Shown here: piece by piece, positions 24,923-33,211 of the stretch
Layout: every line of letters begins with the position of its first letter
How positions within the stretch are numbered: the first letter of the stretch is position 1
Source: Enterococcus_I eurekensis
GTDB taxonomy: Bacteria; Bacillota; Bacilli; Lactobacillales; Enterococcaceae
Assembly: GCF_042654605.1 (NCBI RefSeq)
Contig: NZ_JBHSGT010000022.1
Location: 1-40,985 of the forward strand
Length of the DNA: 40,985 bases
Direction: 5' to 3'
Translations under genes and position numbers: made by a program
Notes under the pieces: generated by a model
Database searches by the model: none
What the model saw: only the letters and a program-made list of their open reading frames with translations
Told to the model about the DNA's origin: nothing

Positions 24923-25261
24923 TTAAAGCTTTTTTACAAACTCTGATTTTAATTTCATCGGGCCAAAACCATCAATTTTACAATCAATATTATGATCACT
25001 ATCAACAAGACCAATATTCTTTACTTTTGTCCCCATTTTTAAAGGGCCTTGTGCACCTTTTACTTTTAAATCTTTCATAATTGTGACACTATCTCCGTCA
25101 GCTAATTGATTACCATTAATATCTTTGACGATAAATTCTGCTTCCTTTTCAGAAACTTCTTCACCTGACCATTCGTGTCCACATTCTGGACAAATGAAAA
25201 GTCCGCGATCCTCGTAAGTATACTCCGATTGACACTGTGGACAATTTGGTAATGTTGCCAT
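24923..25261 (-). CDS. PhnA/YjdM family zinc-ribbon protein
   Basis: A 112-residue protein with an N-terminal zinc ribbon (CPQC at about 8-11 and CPEC at about 25-28) and the compact C-terminal PhnA domain with VKDINGNQLADGDSVTIMKDLKVKG and KVKNIGLV. Historically linked to phosphonate use (PhnA), but E. coli YjdM shows it is not a phosphonoacetate hydrolase; the physiological role is uncertain. The ATG follows GAGGGAG. It is monocistronic with its own terminator. Confidence 0.88.
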   Translation of the reverse strand: MATLPNCPQCQSEYTYEDRGLFICPECGHEWSGEEVSEKEAEFIVKDINGNQLADGDSVTIMKDLKVKGAQGPLKMGTKVKNIGLVDSDHNIDCKIDGFGPMKLKSEFVKKL

Positions 25262-25595
25262 TTTATCTGCTCCCTCTCTATTAGCACCTTGCCGTGTTAT
25301 TTACTAACTACTATAGCATGCTTTAAAGGTTCATTCCAGTCCATCAAATAAGCAAATTAGATAATGTTATTTTTCCATTTTAATCGGACATAATAAGTCC
25401 TATCTCATTCATGCTAGGCAGAAAAACTGGTGACTCAAACGATATCAAAAAAATTAATAAACAAACTATCATTTAAATTCAGTTGTCAATTGACGCCATT
25501 TAATAACGAGCAAATACCATCGACATCAACGGCACATTTTTTGCCCCCAAATCTAAGCGGCCTTTATCTCCCATAAGATATGTATATTTCAGCTA
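25262..25595. other. Gene-poor stretch, possible coding debris
   Basis: No intact gene. On the minus strand about 25508-25590 reads MGDKGRLDLGAKNVPLMSM and a few more residues before a stop, which looks protein-like but has no visible start or partner; I do not recognise it. There is no strong hairpin or repeat. Confidence 0.3.
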
Positions 25596-25811
25596 TCATT
25601 TCCAATAACACTCAATTGCTGATCCATTTACTAAATAATTTACATAATGACTAATGATTGAACGAAAATGTGCTAAAATAACTTCTCTTGTTTCCTGCGA
25701 ATATGATGGCACGTATTGATGTTTGTCTAATAAAAATTCTTTTTCTGCTTGTCTTTTATCTAAAAAATTGAGAGTCTTCTTACACGTACAGACTAGCCTA
25801 TCCCATTTCAT
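25596..25811 (-). CDS. Doubtful small ORF, Cys-rich N-terminus
   Basis: 71 codons; upstream in frame are also CPCK and, within the ORF, CTCKK, giving a CxC-n-CxC pattern that could bind zinc, followed by helices (REVILAHFRSIISHYVNYL). There is no Shine-Dalgarno before the ATG, and the region on both sides is debris-like. It could be a fragment of a longer regulator or DNA-binding protein, or non-coding. No function is proposed. Confidence 0.25.
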   Translation of the reverse strand: MKWDRLVCTCKKTLNFLDKRQAEKEFLLDKHQYVPSYSQETREVILAHFRSIISHYVNYLVNGSAIECYWK

Positions 25812-25935
25812 TTTACAAGGACATTTTTACACAAAACCCACTGAAATCAACATTTCAGACCACTTAACCATTAAAAAAACCTCTCCAAAAATGAATGGAA
25901 AGGATCACTTGATTATTTAATTTTAATTCATAGTC

Positions 25936-27210
25936 TCAGCCAATTGTTTCTAGTGCTTGTGCGAGGTCATTGATTAGGTCATTAATATTTTCGATACCGA
26001 CCGAAAGGCGAACCGCTTCTGGTTTAATTCCTGCGGCGGCTAATTCTTCTTCTGATAATTGTGAGTGCGTCGTTGAAGCTGGATGAATAATTAATGACTT
26101 TGCATCACCGACATTGGCTAACAATGAGAATATTTTTGTTTCATCAATTAGTTTTTTTCCTGCTTGTGCTCCACCTTTTAATCCCACGGTGAAAATCGCA
26201 CTTGCTCCTTTAGGAAAATATTTTTGCCCTAAATCATAATATTTACTACTCTTTAATCCTGGGTAGCTGACCCAAGCAATTTTAGAATGACTTTCTAAAA
26301 ATTCCGCAACTTTTTGTGCATTTTCAACGTGTCTTTCAAGGCGAAGTGACAATGTTTCTAGCCCTAATAAAGTTAACCATGAGTTAAAGGGCGCCGCTGA
26401 TGCTCCTGTGTCTCGTAAAATAATTGTCCGGGCACGAGTAATATACGCTGCTTTTCCAGCTGCCTCAACCCAAGAAACGCCATGATAACTCGGATCTGGT
26501 TCAACGAGGCGTGGGAACTTTCCATTCGTCCAATCAAAATTTCCCGAATCGACAATCGCGCCACCCAGTGTGACACCGTGACCGCTAATATACTTTGTTG
26601 TTGAATAGACAACAATATCCGCACCATAGTCAAACGGTTTAAATAAATACGGTGTGGCAAAAGTATTATCAACAATTACTGGAATACCAGCTTCATGCGC
26701 AATTTCAACAATTTTTTCTAATTCTAAAATCGCAATATCCGGATTACCTAAAGATTCAACAAAAATAGCTTTTGTGTTCTCTTGAATCGCTTGACGGAAA
26801 TTTTCTGGGTCCTCCCCATCAACAAAAGTGGTTGTAATACCAAAATCAGGTAACGTATGTGAAAACAAATTATATGTACCACCATAAATACTAGTTGCAG
26901 AAACAATATGATCACCGTTTTTAGCAATATTTTGAATTGCATAAGTAATTGCGGCTGAGCCAGACGCAGTTGCTAAAGCACCCACACCACCTTCTAACAA
27001 AGCTAAACGTTGCTCTAAGACATCATTCGTTGGATTCGTTATCCGTGAATAAATATTGCCACCTTCCGATAAGGCAAAGCGATTAGCGGCTTGCTCGGCA
27101 TCTTCGAAAACGAAGGCTGCTGTTTGGTATATCGGAACTGCTCGACTTCCAGTATCTTGATCAATGGTTTGTCCACCGTGTAATTGAATCGTTTCAAACT
27201 TTTCTGTCAT
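25936..27210 (-). CDS. O-acetylhomoserine sulfhydrylase (MetY-type)
   Basis: A 424-residue PLP enzyme of the Cys/Met metabolism family. Motifs: ETIQLHGGQTIDQDTGSRAVPIYQTAAF, YSRITNPTNDVLEQRLALLEGG, the PLP-binding Asp in IPVIVDNTFATPYLF, and the Schiff-base Lys in VYSTTKYISGHG. The length over 420 and the insert around SYHGVSWVEAAGKAAYI mark O-acetylhomoserine/O-acetylserine sulfhydrylase rather than cystathionine gamma-synthase. It makes homocysteine (or cysteine) directly from sulfide. The ATG follows AAAGGAGAACG. Control by a Met-type T-box upstream supports a methionine-biosynthetic role. Confidence 0.92.
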   Translation of the reverse strand: MTEKFETIQLHGGQTIDQDTGSRAVPIYQTAAFVFEDAEQAANRFALSEGGNIYSRITNPTNDVLEQRLALLEGGVGALATASGSAAITYAIQNIAKNGDHIVSATSIYGGTYNLFSHTLPDFGITTTFVDGEDPENFRQAIQENTKAIFVESLGNPDIAILELEKIVEIAHEAGIPVIVDNTFATPYLFKPFDYGADIVVYSTTKYISGHGVTLGGAIVDSGNFDWTNGKFPRLVEPDPSYHGVSWVEAAGKAAYITRARTIILRDTGASAAPFNSWLTLLGLETLSLRLERHVENAQKVAEFLESHSKIAWVSYPGLKSSKYYDLGQKYFPKGASAIFTVGLKGGAQAGKKLIDETKIFSLLANVGDAKSLIIHPASTTHSQLSEEELAAAGIKPEAVRLSVGIENINDLINDLAQALETIG

Positions 27211-27316
27211 AATTATCGTTCTCCTTTTGAGTGTTTGTCTTTAATTTAGTTGTATTTTCCAAATCCTGTTTAAGTTGCTTAATTGATTTTATATCCTCCT
27301 TATTCTTGATTAAAAA

Positions 27317-27621
27317 CAAAAAAATCCCTAGAAGAGTTTTTCTCTTCTAAGGATGTATAAACATACATGGTACCACCTTAATTCATAAAAGCATTCCTAC
27401 TTTTACCTCATCTTCCAGTGCGGCATACTTATGCGACACTGTGATTTTTCTAACGGGAATTTCCGTGTATCTCTAAAAATAATATTCTCGAGACACCCGC
27501 TCAAAAGCCATTTTCAAATTCGTTTCCTTTCACCTCTTCTCAGCTACCAAGGTTCTCTGTTAGAAATTCGACATAATTTTACTTTCTTTTTCTACGCGTT
27601 TAATTATTTAAATTTAATCAT
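27317..27621 (-). promoter_or_regulatory. T-box riboswitch, methionine specifier
   Basis: The minus-strand leader carries the T-box core AAGGTGGTACCATG (27365-27379), followed by a terminator hairpin with arms ATCC(C)TAGAAGAG/CTCTTCTA(A)GGAT and seven T (27317-27355). Upstream is a Stem I region with GGTAGCTGAGAAGAGG and, on its 3' side, GAAAATGGCTTTTGAGC, where the triplet ATG (27509-27511) sits at the specifier position. Uncharged initiator or elongator tRNA-Met would stabilise the antiterminator and switch on the sulfhydrylase gene. The specifier placement is by analogy with other T-boxes, without a computed fold. Confidence 0.9.
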
Positions 27622-27627
27622 AAACTC

Positions 27628-27656
27628 ATAATAATCTCATTTATCATTTTTGTCAA
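27628..27656 (-). promoter_or_regulatory. Promoter of the T-box leader
   Basis: Minus-strand TTGACA (27651-27656) and TATTAT (27628-27633) spaced by 17 bp, placing the transcript start near 27621 and giving a leader of about 410 nt. Confidence 0.8.
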
Positions 27657-27728
27657 GTTCAATAATAATCTTTTTTATCAATAGTCAGAAAAAACGTTAA
27701 ATTCCTTATTTTATAAGGGTTTTAATGG

Positions 27729-27734
27729 TATAAT
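27729..27734 (+). promoter_or_regulatory. -10 element of the chromate-type transporter operon
   Basis: A perfect TATAAT at 27729-27734; the -35 (TTATTT, 17 bp upstream) is weak. A palindrome CCTTATTTTATAAGG (about 27702-27716) spans the -35/spacer region and may be an operator. Confidence 0.5.
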
Positions 27735-27767
27735 TAAAGTTGATATTATTAAGGAAAGGATGATTTT

Positions 27768-28316
27768 TTGACTAAAAACAAAGAATTATTTCTCATTAAT
27801 TTTTTCATTAGCATGTTTACCTTTGGTGGCGGATACGTCGTGATTCCGATGATGGAGAAATATTTTGTCATTCAAAAGAACTACCTCTCAAAAGACGAAT
27901 TGTATGAACTGGCAACCATCTCGCAAACCTCTCCTGGTGCGATTGCGATTAATTTAGCTGTACTTGTTGGCTATCGGATTAATAAAAAAACGGGAGCAAT
28001 TGTTAGTGGGTTGGCAGGAATTCTTCCTTCATTCATTATTTTATCGATTGTTTCTTATAGCTATTCTGCCTTTGCGACGAATCCCATGGTCAATGGTGTC
28101 TTAAGAGGAATGGAAGCCGGTGTTGCAGCAATTATTGTCGATTTAGTGATTACGATGTTTCAACAAATCGCTAAAAAATCACAAAAGGTTTTACTTATTA
28201 TTCCGATTGTAAGCTTTGTTTTAAACTATTTCTTTAATCTACACCCAATGCTTCTCATCGCTGGAACCATCTTACTAATGCTTTTCCTCCTTAGAGATTC
28301 CGGAGGTGAAAAATAG
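27768..28316 (+). CDS. Chromate transporter (CHR) family, first half protein
   Basis: A 182-residue short-chain CHR protein with about six membrane segments and the family motif FGGGYVVIPMMEKYFV near the N-terminus, then ISQTSPGAIAINLAVLVGY. Short CHR proteins work as pairs encoded by neighbouring genes. It starts with TTG, preceded by AAGGAAAGG. Some members export chromate, but the natural substrate of such pairs in lactic acid bacteria is unknown. Confidence 0.85.
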   Translation: MTKNKELFLINFFISMFTFGGGYVVIPMMEKYFVIQKNYLSKDELYELATISQTSPGAIAINLAVLVGYRINKKTGAIVSGLAGILPSFIILSIVSYSYSAFATNPMVNGVLRGMEAGVAAIIVDLVITMFQQIAKKSQKVLLIIPIVSFVLNYFFNLHPMLLIAGTILLMLFLLRDSGGEK

Positions 28317-28317
28317 C

Positions 28318-28875
28318 ATGATTTATCTGTTACTTGCTTTCTATTTTTTCCAAATCGGTTTATTCAGTATTGGTGGTGGTTATGCAACAATTTCGCTCAT
28401 TCAAAAAATACTAGTCGTTGAAAATCAGTGGCTCACAACCAAAGAATTTACAGATATCATTACAATTTCTCAAATGACACCTGGACCATTAGCCGTCAAT
28501 AGTTCAACCTTCGTTGGCCTGCAAGTTTCTAATCTTTTAGGCGCTTTTATTGCAACCGTTAGTGCGGTTATTTCTGGTTGTATTATCGCCATTGCTCTGT
28601 ATCACTTTTTTCAAAAAAATAAAGATTCTACTAGAATTAAACACATTTTTAATGGCCTAGAAGCTGTTGCTATTGGCTTAATCGCCTCTGCCTCTTTATC
28701 GATTTTATCCATTGCTTTTTTTGGGAACATGGATTTTAACATTCAATTATCTACTATTAACTGGCTAGCTTTTCTAATTTTCCTAGCCGTTCTTTGGGCT
28801 CTAAGAAAGTGGCAACTAAATCCGATCATCATATTAATAGTGACTGGTCTTCTTGGATTTTTTCTATATACATAA
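28318..28875 (+). CDS. Chromate transporter (CHR) family, second half protein
   Basis: A 185-residue paralogue of the preceding gene with the matching motif FSIGGGYATISLIQKILV and ISQMTPGPLAVNSSTFVG, and inverted-repeat-type topology. The ATG at 28318 follows CCGGAGGTG by about 8 bases and comes 1 bp after the stop of the first gene; the GTG at 28306 overlaps that gene and the ribosome binding site. The two proteins very likely form one heteromeric transporter. Confidence 0.85.
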   Translation: MIYLLLAFYFFQIGLFSIGGGYATISLIQKILVVENQWLTTKEFTDIITISQMTPGPLAVNSSTFVGLQVSNLLGAFIATVSAVISGCIIAIALYHFFQKNKDSTRIKHIFNGLEAVAIGLIASASLSILSIAFFGNMDFNIQLSTINWLAFLIFLAVLWALRKWQLNPIIILIVTGLLGFFLYT

Positions 28876-28888
28876 CAAATTAAGTAAG

Positions 28889-28919
28889 AAGCGAGTGGCA
28901 ATTATCCACTCGCTTTTTC
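28889..28919 (+). terminator. Intrinsic terminator after the CHR pair
   Basis: Arms AAGCGAGTGG/CCACTCGCTT and a T run, 13 bp after the stop codon. Confidence 0.85.
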
Positions 28920-29026
28920 TTCGGATTAACTTGTTACGATTTCGAGATAAATTCAATTATTTGCAAGAAGTTCAATTTTGTTTTATTCTATGGCTACTAA
29001 CAAAATGATTAAGGACGTGTAGAAGC

Positions 29027-30100
29027 ATGACTAGAGATAAATTAAACTTTATTCCTAAATTTGATGAATCAAAAGGAATTGAATTTGGAATTTATACATT
29101 AGGTGACCATATTAAAAATCCTCATACTGGGGAAATTTTATCAGCAGAAACCCGCTTAAAAAACATTAAAGAAATGGCTATTTTAACCGAACAAGCTGGT
29201 TTGGATGCCTTCATGGTCGGTGAAAGTCACCAAGATCATTTCGTCACTCAAGCACATGCCATCGTTTTGGCAATGATTGCAGAAGCAACTGAAAAAATCA
29301 CTATTTCAAGTGGTGCAACAATTGTTAGTACTTCTGACCCTGTTCGTATTTTTGAGAACTTTTCAACAATTGATTTAATGTCAAATGGTCGTGTAGAGCT
29401 AGTTGGTGGTCGTGCTTCTCGTGTTGGTTTATTTGAACTACTGGGTTACGATTTAGCTGATTATGAAGAATTATTTGAAGAAAAATTTGATCTATTACTA
29501 AAACTAAATCAAAGTGAATACATTAATTGGGAAGGGAAATTCCGTGCGCCTCTTCGTAATGCCCATGTTTTACCTCGACCATTAGATGGCCAGTTGCCAA
29601 TCTGGCGAGCTGTTGGTGGTGGACCTGGAAGCGCCGTTCGTGCGGGACGCGCCGGTGTACCAATGTATATGGCGCACTTAGCAGGTGCTGCTCAATCATT
29701 TAAATATACAATTGATACGTATCGCCAATCTGCCGCTGAAGCTGGTTATGATCCAGCAAGTTTACCTATTTCAACTGCTGGACTATTCTATGTCGCAGAT
29801 ACGACACAAGATGCCATGCGTGAATTTTACCCACATGTTAATGAAGGTATGCGTTTATCAAACGGCCAAGGCTTTCCGAAACAAGCTTTCGTTCATTCCA
29901 AAGACCCACGTAGTATTTTAAACGTCGGTTCACCACAAGAAATTATCGAAAAAATATTGTACCAACATGAATTATTCGGTCACCAACGTTACATCGCACA
30001 GCTTGACTTCGGTGGTGTACCTTTTGATAAAGTTATGAAAAATATTGAACTCATTGGGAATGAAATTTTACCAGCTGTTAAAAAATATACTGCAAAGTAG
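29027..30100 (+). CDS. LLM-class flavin-dependent monooxygenase (luciferase-like)
   Basis: A 357-residue TIM-barrel flavin-dependent oxidoreductase of the bacterial luciferase superfamily. Characteristic segments are IEFGIYTLGDH, AGLDAFMVGESHQDHF, ITISSGATIVSTSDPVRIFENF, STIDLMSNGRVELVGGRAS and LPIWRAVGGGPGSAVRAGRAG. Such enzymes oxidise diverse substrates (for example alkanes, sulfonates, nitrilotriacetate, aldehydes) with reduced FMN; the substrate is not evident. The ATG follows AAGGACG. The next gene, 10 bp downstream, encodes an NADPH-dependent FMN reductase, the expected reductase component. Confidence 0.85.
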   Translation: MTRDKLNFIPKFDESKGIEFGIYTLGDHIKNPHTGEILSAETRLKNIKEMAILTEQAGLDAFMVGESHQDHFVTQAHAIVLAMIAEATEKITISSGATIVSTSDPVRIFENFSTIDLMSNGRVELVGGRASRVGLFELLGYDLADYEELFEEKFDLLLKLNQSEYINWEGKFRAPLRNAHVLPRPLDGQLPIWRAVGGGPGSAVRAGRAGVPMYMAHLAGAAQSFKYTIDTYRQSAAEAGYDPASLPISTAGLFYVADTTQDAMREFYPHVNEGMRLSNGQGFPKQAFVHSKDPRSILNVGSPQEIIEKILYQHELFGHQRYIAQLDFGGVPFDKVMKNIELIGNEILPAVKKYTAK

Positions 30101-30110
30101 GTTAATAAAT

Positions 30111-30677
30111 ATGAAAATTGCGTTGCTTTCTGGATCGATTGTCGGTTCAAAAACCCAAACAACAATGAAAATTATTCAAAATAAAATAGTAGCACAATAT
30201 CCTGAAGATGAACTAACCTTAATCGATTTAAAAGAACTTTCAGTTGAATTTAGTGATGGCCGTAATTACCTTGATTACTCTGGTGATACGCTACATGTAA
30301 CAACAACTTTAATGGAAGCCGATATGATTCTAATCGGCTCACCGACCTTTCAAGCTTCGATTCCAGCAACATTAAAAAATGTCTTTGATTTATTACCGCA
30401 AAGCGCTTTTGAACAAAAAATTATTGGAATCGCGATGACGGCTGGTTCACCGAAACACTTCTTAGTTGCTGAAATGCAATTAAAACCTATCATTAACTAT
30501 ATGAAAGGAAATCTTGTTGCGAATTACGTCTTTATTGAAGATAAAGACTTCTATCAAGCAGAAATCACCAACGATGACGTTTTATTCCGGATTGATAAAT
30601 TAATTGAAGATGCGATCGTTTTAACGAGAGCATACCAACAAGTTTGGCAAGCTCAGGAAGATTCTTACGATTTTTAA
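30111..30677 (+). CDS. NADPH-dependent FMN reductase
   Basis: A 188-residue flavodoxin-fold reductase: the first strand and FMN phosphate loop MKIALLSGSIVGSKTQTTM, the central LIGSPTFQASIPATLKNVFDLLP, and AMTAGSPKHFL. It would supply FMNH2 to the preceding monooxygenase. The ATG at 30111 gives the family start; an upstream in-frame ATG lies inside the previous gene. The ribosome binding site (TAGGTTAA) is weak, which may fit translational coupling. Confidence 0.85.
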   Translation: MKIALLSGSIVGSKTQTTMKIIQNKIVAQYPEDELTLIDLKELSVEFSDGRNYLDYSGDTLHVTTTLMEADMILIGSPTFQASIPATLKNVFDLLPQSAFEQKIIGIAMTAGSPKHFLVAEMQLKPIINYMKGNLVANYVFIEDKDFYQAEITNDDVLFRIDKLIEDAIVLTRAYQQVWQAQEDSYDF

Positions 30678-30722
30678 AAAAAGTTCCGATTCAGCAAATG
30701 AATGCTGTATCGGAACTTTTTT
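30676..30722. terminator. Bidirectional terminator between the FMN reductase and hisC
   Basis: Near-perfect arms AAAAGTTCCGAT(T)CAGCA/TGCTG(T)ATCGGAACTTTT with A/T runs on both sides; it separates two convergent genes. Confidence 0.85.
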
Positions 30723-31798
30723 CACCAAATCGTTGTTAAAATATCCCTTAACTTCTGGTTATCTTCTGGATAGCCTATCGTCACTCGTAACCATTGATCT
30801 CTTAAACCTGCTCGAACAATATAACCGGCTTGCATTAATTTTTCGGCTAGTTTTTTACTATCTTGTTTTGTTTCAAAAAAAACAAAATTGGCTTGAGAAA
30901 GATAGTAATCCACTTCGGCTTGCGTTAAAAAACCCTCCCATTTTTCTCGTTCACTGGCATTCGTTGATACCGTCTTTTGAATAAATGCTTGATCCGCCAA
31001 TGCGCTAATTGCGCCAACTTGGGCTAGCGTACTCGTGTTAAATGGTAAACGGACGATTTCAAATGGACGCTTAAACTGTTCAGATAAAATCGCATAACCA
31101 ATCCTTAAAGCAGCCAAACCATAAGCTTTTGAAAAAGTTCGCAACACGATTAAATTTGGATAATCCGCTAATAAAGGTAGACTCGTTGAAATTTCCTCAA
31201 TCGTTACATATTCTTGATAAGCTTCATCACTAATGACTAAAATGTCACTTGGTACTTGAGCTACAAAGTTTTGAATTACTGATTGTGGCAAATACGTTCC
31301 TGTCGGATTATTCGGATTGCATAACCAAATAATTTTTGTTTTTGAGGTAATCGCGGCTAACATTCCTGCTAAATCCATTTGGCCTGTCTTTGAATCAACC
31401 GGTACTTTAATTACCGTTGCCCCTTCAACAGTTGCGTGTAGTTCATATTGTGAAAAAGTCGGATCCGCCACAATAATCTCATCACCTACACTTAAAGTAG
31501 CTCGTGAAATAATTTGAATTACATCATCTAAACCTGAGCCGACAACAATTTTCTCTTCTGAAATCTGGTGAAAATTCGCAATCGCCTTTTTAAGCGCTTT
31601 TGCTCCACCATCTGGATAATATTCTAAGCTAGTTAGAGCCTCAGCTAAAGCGGTTTGAACTTGTTTCGATGAACCAAAAGGATTTTCATTCGATGCCAAT
31701 TTCACGACTTTTTCTAAACCATACTCTGCTTGAACGTCCGCAATTGGTTTGCCGGGGACGTACGGACTTAAACTTGCTAAAGTTCCTTTTTCTTGCAT
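30722..31798 (-). CDS. hisC: Histidinol-phosphate aminotransferase
   Basis: A 358-residue fold-type I PLP enzyme converting imidazole-acetol phosphate to histidinol phosphate. It has KLASNENPFG at the N-terminus, NPNNPTGTYL, the PLP Asp in ISDEAYQEY, the Schiff-base Lys in LRTFSKAYGLAALRIGYA, and the C-terminal Arg in WLRVTIG. It is the last gene of the his operon, 15 bp after hisE. Broad-specificity relatives also transaminate aromatic amino acids. Confidence 0.93.
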   Translation of the reverse strand: MQEKGTLASLSPYVPGKPIADVQAEYGLEKVVKLASNENPFGSSKQVQTALAEALTSLEYYPDGGAKALKKAIANFHQISEEKIVVGSGLDDVIQIISRATLSVGDEIIVADPTFSQYELHATVEGATVIKVPVDSKTGQMDLAGMLAAITSKTKIIWLCNPNNPTGTYLPQSVIQNFVAQVPSDILVISDEAYQEYVTIEEISTSLPLLADYPNLIVLRTFSKAYGLAALRIGYAILSEQFKRPFEIVRLPFNTSTLAQVGAISALADQAFIQKTVSTNASEREKWEGFLTQAEVDYYLSQANFVFFETKQDSKKLAEKLMQAGYIVRAGLRDQWLRVTIGYPEDNQKLRDILTTIW

Positions 31799-31813
31799 CT
31801 TTTTACGACCTTT

Positions 31814-32134
31814 CTATAAATCATCAATTGTTCGGCGTTCTTTTGTTTGACTGACAAGCCCTTGACGTCGAACCAATTCTTCCTCAATTTCCGCCAAAGA
31901 TACCCCTTGTTGGACGAACAAAACGAGTAGATGATAGAGTAAATCCGCACTCTCAGCAACCAACTCAGCATTGTCTTGATTTTTAGCTGCTATCACCACT
32001 TCCGTACTTTCTTCGCCGACTTTTTTTAAAATCTTATCCAAGCCTTTTTCAAATAAATACGCTGTATAAGAGCCCGTTTTCGGTTTTTGCTGCCGCTCAT
32101 TTATTTCTTGATATAAATCCGTCAAGCTATCCAT
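31814..32134 (-). CDS. hisE: Phosphoribosyl-ATP pyrophosphatase
   Basis: A 106-residue all-helical MazG-like enzyme for the second step of histidine synthesis. The metal-binding helix pair is visible: KILKKVGEESTEVVIAAKN and ESADLLYHLLVLF. It is encoded separately from hisI, unlike the fused HisIE of many bacteria, and overlaps the hisI end by 8 bp. Confidence 0.93.
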   Translation of the reverse strand: MDSLTDLYQEINERQQKPKTGSYTAYLFEKGLDKILKKVGEESTEVVIAAKNQDNAELVAESADLLYHLLVLFVQQGVSLAEIEEELVRRQGLVSQTKERRTIDDL

Positions 32135-32453
32135 TTGGAGTCACCTCTTTTATTTTTTCGAAGAAACACGTTTTTGCTCCTGTATGACAAGCAGCTCCGA
32201 TTTGTTCCACAGCAATCAAAAGTGTATCTTGATCACAATCTAAATAAATTGATTTTACATATTGAAAATGTCCGCTTGTCGCCCCTTTATTCCATAACTC
32301 TTTACGTGAACGCGAATAAAACCAAGTGCGATTTGTTGCCAACGTTTTCTCATAACTTTCTTCATTCATATAAGCTAACATCAAGACTTCTTTTGTTTGA
32401 TAATCTGTAATTATCGCTGGAATCAAGCCTTTTGAAAAATTAGGTTTGCTCAT
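32127..32453 (-). CDS. hisI: Phosphoribosyl-AMP cyclohydrolase
   Basis: A 108-residue zinc enzyme for the third step. Motifs: MLAYMNEESYEKTLATNRTWFYSRSRKELWNKGATSGH, the metal site DCDQDTLL, and the zinc-ligand Cys in GAACHTGAKTCFF. It overlaps hisF by 4 bp (ATGA) and hisE by 8 bp. Confidence 0.95.
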   Translation of the reverse strand: MSKPNFSKGLIPAIITDYQTKEVLMLAYMNEESYEKTLATNRTWFYSRSRKELWNKGATSGHFQYVKSIYLDCDQDTLLIAVEQIGAACHTGAKTCFFEKIKEVTPNG

Positions 32454-33211
32454 GAAACGGCAACCCCTTCTGCTTTCAAGCGTGTTTTAATGTCTGGAAT
32501 TTCTAACTCGCCATAATGAAAGACCGAAGCAGCGAGCGCACCCGTTGCTTTCGTTTCTTTAAAAACAGCCAGAATGTCTTCAATACTGCCACAACCACCT
32601 GAAGCAACTACCGGTACATCCACAGCCTCGGCAACCGCTTTAGTTAATGCGATATCATAACCTGTTTTAACGCCATCGCCGTCCATACTTGTTAATAAAA
32701 TCTCACCGGCCCCTCGTTGCTCCATTTCTTTAGCCCAAGCAACCGCATCAATTTGCGTATCGACTTGTCCCCCATGACTATAAACATGCCATGAATGCTC
32801 CTCTGGGTGATATTTAGCATCAATTGCAATCACAATTTTTTCTTTTCCAAAAGTCTCTGCTGCCTTTGTAACTAATTCGGGAGTTTTAATTGCTGCCGAA
32901 CCAATTGAAACTTTATCCACACCTGCAGTAAACAAAGCTTCCATATCCTCAATCGAAGCAATTCCTCCACCTACAGTTAAAGGAATCCGCACATTTTTCG
33001 CCGTTTTTGCAACTAAATCAACAATCGTTTTGCGCTTATCCGTTGTTGCCGTAATATCCAAAAAGACGAGCTCATCTGCACCTGCTTCAACGTAAGCCTT
33101 AGCAATTTCAACAGGGTCACCAATATCATTTAAGTCAACAAAGTTTACCCCCTTCACAACACGACCACCAGTTACATCTAAACACGGAATAATACGCTTT
33201 ATTTCACTCAT
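32450..33211 (-). CDS. hisF: Imidazole glycerol phosphate synthase, cyclase subunit
   Basis: A 253-residue TIM barrel that makes imidazole glycerol phosphate and AICAR from PRFAR and ammonia. Catalytic Asp residues are in IIPCLDVTGGRVVKG (about 11) and IAIDAK (about 130); phosphate sites are VGGGI and ASGGCGS. Normally it forms a complex with the glutaminase HisH, but no hisH gene is present in this operon. HisF alone can use free ammonia. It overlaps hisA by 4 bp and hisI by 4 bp. Confidence 0.95.
   Translation of the reverse strand: MSEIKRIIPCLDVTGGRVVKGVNFVDLNDIGDPVEIAKAYVEAGADELVFLDITATTDKRKTIVDLVAKTAKNVRIPLTVGGGIASIEDMEALFTAGVDKVSIGSAAIKTPELVTKAAETFGKEKIVIAIDAKYHPEEHSWHVYSHGGQVDTQIDAVAWAKEMEQRGAGEILLTSMDGDGVKTGYDIALTKAVAEAVDVPVVASGGCGSIEDILAVFKETKATGALAASVFHYGELEIPDIKTRLKAEGVAVS

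Noticed and set aside
26373..26942. Minus-strand out-of-frame ORFs inside the sulfhydrylase gene
   Set aside because: Overlap a conserved PLP enzyme in another frame and show no protein-like motifs.
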